Source of the DNA: Jaapia argillacea MUCL 33604
Taxonomy: Eukaryota > Basidiomycota > Agaricomycetes > Jaapiales > Jaapiaceae
DNA: 64,000 nucleotides
Assembly: GCA_000697665.1 (NCBI GenBank)
Contig: KL197713.1
Span: 1,266,593-1,330,592, forward strand
Direction: 5' to 3'
Shown: one piece after another, positions 1 through 10,398 of the stretch
How the letters are laid out: each line of letters starts with the position of its first letter
Numbering within the stretch: position 1 is the first letter of the stretch
The notes under the pieces: generated by a model
Databases searched by the model: none
The model's input: the letters and a program-made list of their open reading frames with translations, nothing else
What the model was told of the DNA's origin: nothing
Program-made: the position numbers and the translations under genes

Positions 1-192
1 AATGGATCAGCAGACCACCTGCACCGCCACAACATTCTTGCAGATCCTCGATCAGTCCGCTCCGTCATCGCCAGTAGACTCAGGAGTCATCCCCTGGTCC
101 GTGCACCCCTCATTCATTATAAAAACGCAACTCACTGCAATCGTACTTCGCCCCCCCCCCCTTCAGGCTGCAATCCTCCATTATTCACCACC

Positions 193-1265
193 ATGCTTCG
201 GGCCAAACTTGAAGAACTCTGTGTTGAGACGAGAACGGTCGTTAACGCCCCCACCGCACAAAAACTCATCAACCTCCTCCATTCTCACATCGTATCTAGT
301 CCAACGACACAACAAGCTTTATTAGAACCGCTCCTTCGAGCTTGGGAACAACATCCCAAAGCTCGACAAGTTCACCCCTCACAACCTTCCATCGCCGAGG
401 TCAGGAACGTCGTCCGCAGTCAATTCCCGAGTGACATTCATTGGTGAATGCACCGATTGGGATGGTACTACCCTCTGGGGTTATGTCCGTTCATCCCAAA
501 CCCCTATCGAGCCCGGTACTTCACAGTATCCGATGTTGTTCGTCAACAACATTTTCAAAACATACCTCGAGGAGAACCCAGTGAGTCTTTCCCGCCAAAT
601 CCGAGTCATCCTTCTCTGACAACGCTTTAACTACCAGTCGGATACATCCCCCCTTCGACAACTCTTCTTCGTCATGACCATCATCCACGCACTCTCGCAC
701 TCTCTCCACTTTGGAATGTTTGGCCCTGAAGTTAGGATTTCATCCGGAATAGATGCCTCAGTGGAGGGTCCGAGACCCAAAGACGGAGGATGGTTCGTGG
801 TTCAAAAATTATTCGGAGCAGACCTTTTGGTAGATTTGGAAAAGGGGAACTATCAGTCATTTTTGGGTACCGCGTTTTCCCCCGTTGACGCACACGCCGA
901 TGAGCTCTTGGGTGCGTATTCAATTCCACATTCTTACGGGTTCGCGTTTATTGACCGCTTTTATAGTTGTGAAACTAGAAATGGCGTTGGCTACGCTGGA
1001 GTCATTGTCGACCGACACGATTATCCCTTTCACTAATCTAGGCTTGAACTCACCATCCTATGCGTCTCCCCAACCTCCTTTGAACTCGGTGAGGATACCA
1101 GTCTTAGAGGGAGTGAAGGCCATTCAACCGCCCGTCATACCCATCATTGACCCCTCAAACCCACCGACGGGGAGGATGCCGCGTGTATTTCAATATAAAG
1201 GTCGACCTGACAGTATTATCGTCGGAACTGGTGGCGGATGTTGCAGACCGCCCCCCAGGTACTAA
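193..1265 (+). CDS. Hypothetical fungal protein, probably frameshifted
   Basis: I do not recognise a named function. The start at 193 opens a helical segment of about 80 residues. Near 430 the reading passes to another frame with no intron large enough to explain it: a single extra base after a Phe-Pro pair would restore a continuous segment that begins Val-Thr-Phe-Ile-Gly-Glu. That segment continues to 580, where a clean intron (581-637) leads into an exon containing HALSH, an HxxxH arrangement that could be a decayed or divergent metal site, and a KDGGWFVVQKLFG block. This frame stops at 1036, while another frame is open to 1265, so the true C-terminus is uncertain. It could be a young pseudogene, a gene with a sequence error, or one with unusual splicing. 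A run of 11 C lies at 151-161. Confidence 0.4.
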
Positions 1266-1841
1266 AACTTGTCCGCCGGATTGCTACTGTATGATTAGTT
1301 TCATGCTTGTCCCCCACGCGATGTTGTAAGATAAGGGTTTGAGGAACACAGTTGGTCTTGTCGAGTATTTCAAGCATTTCATGAATTTGTGTGTCAGAGC
1401 GGCTGAATGACCCCAATATTGGCATACATCAGAACGAGAATTTAGAACAAGATGCTTTACATGGTCGACAAACCTAAGACGAAAAGGACAAGTACGCAAT
1501 CGCCGAATGTGAAGAGTGACCCTGAAATCCGACCTTGCTAACTAGCCTTAAGTAACTGGACTGCATCGCCACAGCAATTCTTGCGTGCTTCGTGATGCGA
1601 TGGCGCTTTGTCGACATCTTGCTATCGTAGCATTGAGCATCTATCCAACAACCCTCCACCTCGTTTTCAACTTCTGCATAGATTCGATATCCACTGTCTG
1701 CTATTTGGGGGATAGCACTTAACTAGCACGCTTTTCACCGGAAATGAAATGGTGTCATAAGTAGTCCTATCGATTGTGACAAGACGCGTTACTACTTAAC
1801 TGCGACTGAGGTAGCGTGTTTCTTGGCATGCACCGCTCTAT
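1266..1841. other. Intergenic stretch upstream of TPR-CHAT gene
   Basis: No convincing coding sequence was seen. Short open frames on both strands have no recognisable motif and no splice partners. The right end holds the presumed promoter of the TPR-CHAT gene, with an ACGCGT hexamer at 1794-1799. Confidence 0.6.
1794..1799. promoter_or_regulatory. ACGCGT hexamer 42 bases before the CHAT start
   Basis: This is an exact palindromic MluI cell-cycle-box-like hexamer just upstream of the TPR-CHAT start codon at 1842. In yeasts this hexamer is bound by MBF (Mbp1/Swi6 or Res/Cdc10). It is short enough to occur by chance roughly every 4 kb, so a regulatory role is only a suggestion. Confidence 0.2.
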
Positions 1842-4800
1842 TTGCATCTACTGAAGCCTGTCATGTCAGTCCGCTTTTTCCAAATAGTTGATCCCTCAGC
1901 AGAGTCGGCTCCGACCCGCAGCCTCCCAGTCGATGCAGGAAAGCCGATTACCCAAGGCGACGCAGCGTTCGAAGCCTCGGATTATCGTCTCGCAATCGAC
2001 CTTTACACTCGTGCTATTGAGCTTGATCCCAACGATGCCGTAGCATACTCGCATCGCAGCTCAGCCTATGCTAGGACCCACTGCTTTAGGGAGGCTCTGC
2101 AGGATGGAGAGAAGGTTAGTTTTCTTCAATTTGTTTCGTACGTTGTCGAGACTGACTGGAAGATGTTACAGGCAATTGAGCTTAATGGAACTTGGCCTGA
2201 AGCGTATTTGCGAAAGGCCGTGGCGCTCCATGCGATGCGCCGGTTTGACGAAGGTATGGCTCCAACGATCTCGTCCATCCGCTTCGCCTTAACCTGCCAT
2301 CTTTGTTCCCTAGCAATCTCAGTATACACGACCGGTCTCAATCACGGACATTCTCAAGACATTCTTATTGGACTTAAGGAAGCGAAAAATGACAAAGGTT
2401 AATCTAGAGCTGTGTCTGAAGATCGCAATGTTGATTCGACATTTTTAGAGCTTTTCGAACATGCTGAAGCAGACTACGAGAAAGGCTGTGAAGCATTCCG
2501 TTCAGAAAAATGTGACGAGGCCGAGGAACCCTTTCGTCGTGCATGGAGAGTGTGGCCATGGGACGTTAAGTACTTGCTGAGTCTAGCTGGTTGTTTTTTT
2601 CGCCTTCATTTTATCCTCGTTGCTGATCTCACTCCCACCGTGCAGATGTGTATCTACAGAAAGGCAAATGGGATCAATGTATCTTGTCCTCTAGAAATGT
2701 TGTCTACGAGGGATACTTCAAGGCTAGTAAATTCCACCATTCGTCGATTCCTAAAGTTTCACGTTCTCCGCAGTTGAGCGTAGAGCAGAACATCATTGGT
2801 CAGGGCTTAGGTCGTGCAGGGAGAGCGTACCTCAATAAAAGATATTTTCTCACTGCCTCGTTGCTACTCAAGGAAAGCATTCGGAAGAACCCCGATCCCG
2901 TCGTCGAAGCTGCGATACACTCCGTATGTCCTTGTCGCTCTGCTCTGATCATAAGGCTAATCTCTGTGCGTTAGCTGGGGGATGTTCCTTTGGTTGATCC
3001 CGATCCCGACCTCCGTCCATCCGACATTCAGGGGCTCCCCACCCATCTTATGGATATCGGGCACAGTCTCCTGAACCTCGGCATGCTCTACACCCAATGG
3101 AACCCTATCGAAAACATCCACAAAGCTATTCAAGTTAAGAGAGACGCAGTATCCCTCACTCGCCCCGGGCACCCTGACATGGCAGCCCGTCTCAACACCC
3201 TCTTTAATAGCCTCTTCCGACGATATGAGCTCTATGGACAGGCATGCGACATCGAAGAAGCCGTAACCATCCAAGAAGAGGCGAACCGATGTACACCAGA
3301 TGACAGCATGCACAAAGCTGGTTGCTTATACGGCTTAGGAAATGTTTATAGGATACGCTTCCGGCACCTGGGGCAACTGTCTGATATTGACAAGGCGGTG
3401 GAGATTCACGAGAGATCGGTTAACATGACTCCCGACACCGACACCGACAACAAGGTCATTCGCCTAGTCTCACTCAGTGACTCGTTGGAGTGCCGTTTCG
3501 ACGGCCTCGGTTCACTTCGAGACATTGACAGAACCATATCTATGACCACGTTGGCTGCTCAGATTACCGCCAATGGTCATGTACATCGAGATAGAGTCCT
3601 TGGAGCCCTCGGTGGAGCTTTTAGGAAACGCTTCGATCACCTTCGGGAACTCGACGATATTGATAAGGCCATATCCTTCCTCGAACAGGCAGCAAACCTT
3701 GCCAGCGCCGACGATGAAGACAAGCCCGTTCGTCTCGATCATCTCGCCAATGCCTATCAAGCGCGGTTTCAAAGATTCAAAGCGCCCTCCGATATTGATA
3801 AAGCAGTTACACACCACAATGATGCCGTACAACTCACTTCTAATAGTCACCCGAGGAAACCTACAGTTCTCAGTAACCTCGGAAATTCCCTCGTCGCTCG
3901 CTTCGAACACAGCTCAGAGAAGCCTGACATCGACAGAGCAACCCAAGCTCACCGAGATGCATTGGCGCTCATGCCGGAAGGCCACGCAGCAAGGCCATCG
4001 TGTCTTAACAACCTCTCGGTGGCGTTGGTACGGCGGTTTTTGAAATACGATGACATCCAGGATATTAACGAGGCCATCGAAGCCTTGAACGAATCAGTAC
4101 GGTTGACACCTCCGGGACATCCAGAGCGGGCTTCGCACCTGCTGAACCTTGGACACGCTGTGCGACTGCTCTTCACAAAGTCCGGAGATGTCAAGGATAT
4201 CCGAAGGGCGTCCTCAGTTTTCTCGGAAGCAGCTCGCTCCGAATCCGGCCCTCCGTCAACTCTTTTTGAAGCAGCGATACAATGGTCCAAATACGCTCAA
4301 GAAGCAGGTACATCCCCCCTCGAAGCATTTCGTTGCGCCGTGGACCTTCTTTCCCGGGTGGCTTGGATGGGTATGTCTGTGTTTGACAGATATGTTGAAC
4401 TGTACGAATTGGGCGGGATTGTGCGTGAAGCCGCGGGGGCGGCCATCGCATCGGGAGAGTACGGTACGGCGGTAGAATGGTTGGAACAAGGTCGTTCGAT
4501 CGTGTGGGGTCAGCAGTTGCAACTCCGGGCTCCCGTACACGAGCTGAGGGATACGTATCCCGAGCTTGCCACAGAGTTAGTCCAAGTCTCCAAGGCTTTG
4601 GAGGCTGCCAATGGACGCGACACGGTGTACGATGAAGATGCTCCGCAGAAGCGTCACAATCTCGTGCTTGAGTGGGAGGCTTTGGTAGAGAAGGTTCGGA
4701 AGGAGACCGAGCTCAAAGATTTCCTCCGGCCTCTCAAGTACACCGAACTCTCGAAAGCTGCATCTGATTCTGGTCCTGTCATCATCGTCAACGTCTGCGG

Positions 4801-5934
4801 CTCACGGTGCGACGCGTTGATCGTGCTATCCAATGGCAGCGAGCCGCTTCATGTTCCATTGCCTGAATTTAGTCTCGATCAGGCGACGTCTTTGGAACGT
4901 TCCTTCCACAAGGTGCTTGTTGGTTCCGGTGTCGGAGCTACCAGAGGCATCAATTCTGCTTGGTCAGACAATCCTGACTTCCGCTTCAGAAATCTACTTT
5001 CGAGTCTTTGGAGCTGGGTAGTCAAGCCAATTATCGAGGACCTGCAGACAACTGTAAGTGAGTCCCCTGTATATCCGGTATTCATTGTTTGAGAACGTCT
5101 CAGATGCCACGAGGCAAACGTGGCCTTCGACGAGTCTGGTGGTGCCCTACAGGAGTCCTCAGTCTTCTTCCCCTCCATGCGGCGGGGATTTATGACTCAA
5201 AATCTCCCGGAAACAATGTCTCTGACTTCGTCGTTTCTTCCTATACACCCACCTTGAGTGCCCTCATCAATGCTCGTCGCCACCGAGGAAATCCATCCTC
5301 CCCCTTGAAACTCCTCATAGTTGCACACCCTGGAACACCATCAGCCCCCATCCCAAATACTGAGGCTGAGCTCAAATATATCACTAAACGATGCGGCAGG
5401 TCTATCAAACGATGCGGCGGAAAGATACACTACACGACTTTGACAGGGGCTTCAGCCTCAGTACCGCTGGTCACTCAAGGCATGGAACAGTGCGGCTGGA
5501 TCCACCTGGCCTGCCATGGCGTTCAGAACTTTCAGGATCCTGGGAAAAGTGCGCTTATCCTCACAGCCCCTAGCGACTCAACTTCGAACCGGCTGGAGTT
5601 ATCAGACATTATCAGAAACCCGCACCCCCATGCCACTTTTGCGTTCTTATCTGCATGCCAGACTGCGACAGGAGACAGTGGACTTCCTGATGAAGTTGTT
5701 CACCTGGCTTCAGGGATGCTAGTGGCAGGATACGGTAGTGTGATCGCGACCATGTGGTCGATTGAAGACAGTGATGCGCCCTTGGTTGCAGACAGTGTCT
5801 ATGGCGACCTTTTCGGGAAACGCCATCCAGATTCCACCCAGGCAGCGTTTGCCTTGCATCGCGCAATCAAGAAACTTCGTGATGGTGGTGCTCCATTCCT
5901 TTCATGGGTTCCCTTCATCCACCTTGGAGATTAG
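1842..5934 (+). CDS. TPR-CHAT domain protease
   Basis: A predicted cysteine peptidase of the caspase clan behind a long TPR scaffold. Seven exons join in frame (1842-2114, 2172-2253, 2314-2397, 2449-2589, 2646-2923, 2975-5053, 5104-5934) into about 1,255 residues. The N-terminus holds TPR units resembling the STI1/Hop class (FEASDYRLAIDLYTRAIEL). The middle is a long run of TPR-like repeats of about 50 residues, each with a recurring DIDKAV-type motif. The C-terminus is a CHAT domain: RVWWCPTGVLSLLPLHAAG, then HLACHG with the likely catalytic His near residue 1117, and FLSACQTATGD with the likely catalytic Cys near 1164. Both catalytic residues are present, so it looks active. CHAT proteins act in separase-like cleavage and, in bacteria, in defence; the substrate here is unknown. 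Met at 1863 is an alternative start. Confidence 0.85.
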
Positions 5935-6047
5935 CGAGCGTTGTAGGATAGGACAGAGAGCGAAATTGGTACAATGGAGTACATAATGAAATTCCAGGGA
6001 ATATTACAACTGAATCAACCACTCGCCAACAAGAAGATAATAACAAC

Positions 6048-8362
6048 CTATGCGGATAGAATGATCGACTGACGACAACCTCTTCGTATAACAACTGAGA
6101 CCAAGATCGTATCCCACGAGGATATTCTCCGAAACAAGTTGTCGGCTCTGCGCATATGACGAACGGTCTTGAAAGGGGACAGTTGTGGAATATCACTGAA
6201 ATCCACGTATTCCGAACTAAGGAAGAGTTTAAGGAATCCAACATCCACATCTTGGCCCTTGTTGACTTCGTAAGTGTACGGAACTTCCCCACCTGATCCA
6301 TACCCAAGCGTAATGGACCCATTGGGACGAAGGGGCGGATCTACCTTAAACTGAGCAGCATAAGGTGGATGATAGAGCGATACTAAACAACCGATTGCAT
6401 CAATATCTACTCCGTTTGTTCATCGGAGAGACTTACTGATGCTGAAGTCACTATTATCAAAGTAGAACAGAGCGGCGTAGAGGGGGATGGATGAATCATT
6501 GACAATTTTGATGCCATACATCCGATCACGGCTCGAAACCAGGTTGATAACGCCATCAACGTTGAGATTCTCCCCGATCCCTTGGGTCACCGGGTGCAGA
6601 TCTTCGGTGAGCAAACCATCGACCTTCTTCACTTCCGTGAAGACAAGGCGGACCTTGCCCCTGAGGTTGTGACCTTCGTCGGTTCGGCGAAGGTGCCAAT
6701 GAAAGTGTGCAGCAGCATCGAGAATTGGGTGGAGAATACTCGAATCGAGTGGAGCGGAAAAAGGAATGCGATGTAGATTAAACTTGGTGAGACGCTCGTC
6801 GAGGATATCGAAGACGACCTCCTTTCCCTGGATATCAATACCCATCTCAGCATCGCCCTTTCCCACCTGCATAATTCTAGGGCGGTCCGGCCGCGTGCGC
6901 TGCATCTGTGGAACGAGAACCTTGAAAAGTGTTGTGAGCTTCTTATGCTTCGCAACGTAGATGCGAAGGTCATGTTTCGCTCCGGCCTTCGTTTGCAATG
7001 CAAAGGCAGGATGGTTAAGCCTGAATCGTGGAGGAACGGAGACCGGGGTCAATACTGATCGCATTGGGTAGACAGTTGTCACAACGAAGATTGCCAGTGA
7101 TGATGAGCTCTTCGAAGGCTCTGGATCCTTGTAAAGAGTGAACTCATCTCCAATGTCAATGCCACGAGCGGTACCCGATTCCATGACATACTCATTGCCG
7201 TCGTATTCGACTTTGAAAAGAACCTTTCCTTGGCTCTGAGCTTTGGCATCGAACAAAACTCGATTCCGATAAAAGCCCTCACATTGGGGGTTTTGTCTGA
7301 GAGGAAGTTGGTTTTAGTTCATACAGAGGGAACAAGTCAATTGGCAACTTACTCAGTTATACCTTGTAGTCGCTGAAGCAGATTAGCATATGTGATGTTT
7401 TGAGCGCCCACTCCCGATAGAGTCGTCAACAAGGCGGATGTGAAAACCCCACGGCCATTCTCCTCTAAAGCGAACTCCTTCGCCCCGCAGGCGGCAAGAA
7501 GGATGTGTGACCGCAGACCATGATGTAGAAATCCGGGGGCAATTACAACAGCACGCTTGTGGCTCCGAGCATCACCCCAAATCCCGATATCGAGCTTCGG
7601 TGGAATATTATGGGAGATCTCAGTGAATCGTGGAATGCGATCTTCATTATCACCGCGAGTTCCAGAGCCAGAGTGACAACAGTCCAAGATGACTGTCTAT
7701 CGGAACTGTGAATCAGCCTTATCCCAAACACCAACTGATCCTGGAAGACATACTATATTGTCACCCCATTCTTCCGCAAGGCGAGACAACAAGGCTCCAA
7801 TCGTCCTGTCAGGGATTCCATGTACCACTTGCTCGTCCACTGTCGTTTTGAAATCAACAGGAACGAGCATCTGTATTTTGGAATCGCCTGCCTCCCAGCC
7901 GTCTGGAGCGTCTGCCTCCCCTCCGTGTCCAGCGTAGAAGATCAGGATAGGATCTCCACGACGGATCCGTTGATCAGCTATCAAGTCATTGATCTGCTGG
8001 ATAATCGCTCTGCGTGTGGCTTCTGCATCACGAAGAAACCGAATCTGAGTTTCTGGAACTCCCAAGTCTTCTTCTAGGTATGCTTTCATGGCGGCGGCGT
8101 CGGCAACGGCACCCTTCAAGTTCCCGACAGCGGGAGATGCATATTCATTGATTGCAATGATGAGAGCATAAAGACGTGGCAGCTCTTCCCTGGAGTCTGC
8201 GTCAGTAACGGGGTCGGATAGGTAGGTCCAAGCCGAAGATGACATACACTTCGGCAGTTGAGGAATCTGTCGAGTTCTCCGTGGAGGGATGGTGGCCACA
8301 GTAGAGAAACCCAAGATACTTCTTGACAGAAGGTTTGAAGAAACCCAGACGCATACCTGCAC
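6048..8362 (-). CDS. Caspase-like protease (peptidase C14) with C-terminal extension
   Basis: A predicted caspase/metacaspase-fold peptidase of a type common in Agaricomycetes. Four exons are inferred; the first runs from 8245 (or 8362) to about 7754, followed by about 7696-7353, then an exon to about 6433, then a final exon ending at 6048. Counting from Met 8245, the catalytic His lies in FYAGHGG (about residue 107) and the catalytic Cys in LDCCHSG (about 171), the latter formed across the first intron. RLYALIIAINEYA is the first core strand. After the caspase core comes a region of about 380 residues with beta-rich sequence, ending in YGSGGEVPYTYEV and QDVDVGFLKLFL blocks; that tail accompanies fungal caspase-domain proteins but has no function I can name. 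The gene ends 113 bases from the CHAT gene, tail to tail. The longer N-terminus from 8362 is less likely. Confidence 0.85.
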
Positions 8363-9035
8363 AGTTCGTGATTGAGGATTGACAACAGTAAAGTCACGTT
8401 GGAGACTAGTAAGGCCTAAGGATAGCGTTGGGACGAAGATGCATCTGGGGAATGAATGGCCTCAGTCGAGTCAGGACAGCTGGAACACGTTGAATCCGCA
8501 TGTATCAGGAACGTCGACGTTGTGGTGCGGTGGCTACCGTCCACTACAAAGCTAGACAGAGCTACCCTGAAGCCACACCATCAGTAAAAAGAGGGAAACC
8601 TGATATGGCCGTGTATGTCTCACGATTTATTTGGCAGGTTACGGCAGGCTCGCGACCCCTCGTGAGACATTGCAAGGGGTTGTGTCTGATTGCGAAGAAC
8701 TTTCAGGATTGTGCAAATGTTTTCTCCCTGACTGGGGAGAGTTTGCAATTCAATATCACCAGTACTGCAGTGTGCGGGGGCTTGCGAGCCTAATCTCACA
8801 AGCGTTTAAGTTCAAGTTGTGACACGTCGTCTGCTACACTAATCGCCGCTGCAGCTGATGCTCAAGCCAAGCATACGAAACTTACAGTGGTACACTAAAA
8901 CCAGGTAATTCTACTGTATTCTTCTGGGGCGAGGGGCATTCATGAATTTCGTCCGAGTCCACAAACGGCGGAGTCGGCATTGTCCAATGTCCGACAGCAC
9001 GTGATGTGTTGTTCAAGTTCGCCTGCAGAGATTCA

Positions 9036-9245
9036 ATGTTCGTTGTCTTCTCCCTCTTCTTTCTTGCACTCTCTCTCGAATCATCCCCTTCCTTCGCTGG
9101 GGCTTGCGCCCTTGAAACGGCTTTCGTTGCTGGTTCCCGACGTCATTTCAAGTTTTCGTGCAACTGCTGCCTGGGTGCCGAGCGCGGAACAACCACTCCA
9201 GCAACACTTCACAATCTCGAGCCTGATATCTGCACCTGCCTTTGA
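9036..9245 (+). CDS. Possible small secreted cysteine-containing protein
   Basis: A 69-residue frame starts at Met 9036 with a hydrophobic N-terminus (MFVVFSLFFLALSL) that could be a signal peptide, followed by several Cys residues (SCNCC near the middle, CTC at the end). No family is recognised and there is no splice or promoter support. Small secreted proteins are common in Agaricomycetes, but random short frames can look the same. Treat as a weak candidate. Confidence 0.15.
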   Translation: MFVVFSLFFLALSLESSPSFAGACALETAFVAGSRRHFKFSCNCCLGAERGTTTPATLHNLEPDICTCL

Positions 9246-9254
9246 TCCTGGTTA

Positions 9255-9440
9255 CTTGCTCCCTCCACTGCCTCAAGATGACCCTCCCTATGTTTCGAGG
9301 TTACGTTGTCCCTCCGCCTCAAGACGGTCCCACTGGTTTTCGGGCAGCCGAGGTCTCTCCGTACCGTATCGGCATTCGAATGGTGTCTCCTCTGCCTCAT
9401 CAAGATGGACCCTCCGGTTTCTTATTGAACATTCACGTTG
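9255..9440 (+). repeat. Degenerate repeats with a CCTCAAGA(T/C)G core
   Basis: Three related blocks near 9262, 9307 and 9385 share a core like ctgcctcaagatgaccctcc. In different frames they read as Pro-rich stretches such as PPPQDGPTGF and PLPHQDGPSGF. Spacing is irregular (about 45 and 78 bases), so this is a decayed array rather than a clean minisatellite. Confidence 0.35.
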
Positions 9441-10398
9441 TGGTCGTCACTCAAGCTCCCCACCGTCGATGGTGAATGCTCTTCCTCGCCTTGTATTCCG
9501 ACAGTCTGCCCTCCATAATACCCGCACAGGCTGTGTGGCTCCCCTTGTACATGTGGTTCGATGTGAGGATAAAGGCTTGGTTGGCCACTTTTTATTGTCG
9601 GGTGGATCTGTATTGTCCATCATGTGCCTCATTATGTATGAGAGAGGGAGGTGTTGCATATGTCGAGCTAGTTAGTCATGAATCAAAGTTTTTCTCTGCC
9701 CTTTCATCCTTCCCCGTCTCGATCTACAAGAAACAGTGTGGACCTAATGTAAAATGAATGGCAAATATTTCCACGCCACCAATCCCTTCTCCACCCTTAC
9801 AATGACTCGTACTCTATCACAATCGTTGTGAGGATTGTGAAAATAGGCAAGGTTGTGAGAATGCCAACTGATTGCGAAAAGTGGCGTCGGGGTTTGAGCC
9901 GTTGCGACTAGTCGCAATTTGAGCTACAATCTTGCAGCAGATCGGACCGCTCGTGGCAGGTTGTAACGCTCGCAGGTGCCTTCTAACCCGTTGTCAGGTT
10001 CTCCCTTTTTTACTGATGACGGCGAAAAGCCATTTCGTGGTATTGGTTGACTAAGCAAAAGCTGCCTGTAGGAGATCTATCGTTAGAACTGGAAAACAAT
10101 ATTCATCATCGATCAGGTTTGGAGGTGTGCTTGTCTCTCCTTGTTGAACAACAGGGTGGTGAACTGATTGGTTCGTTTTTCTACATTCTCAACATACCAC
10201 AAGGTTACTTGTCGGTCATCGCAAGAAGGTGGCGGTGAAGCGGCCCGATTGGTCAACCAGACCAGAGCTCACGGATTTCACATTGTCGCACTCCGCGAAG
10301 CCCTAATTGCATGTCCTAGTGTCCAGCGTAGAGGAAAGAGATAGAACCAAATGAATGACTGAATAAATAATCCGCACAACTCAATCCGCTCCCTATGC

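Larger units (their letters stand above)
8363..10398. other. Two kilobases without a clear gene
   Basis: The left end should hold the caspase promoter. An open frame at 8980-9675 and overlapping frames at 9006-9757 lack recognisable domains. The only candidate is a 70-codon frame from 9036, listed separately. Degenerate repeats lie at about 9255-9440. From 9760 to 10398 I see nothing beyond the 3' flank of the NEDD1-like gene. Confidence 0.5.

Noticed and set aside
2398-2448. In-frame stop that seems to split the CHAT gene into two genes
   Set aside because: It lies within a 51-base GT..AG interval whose removal restores a continuous TPR frame.
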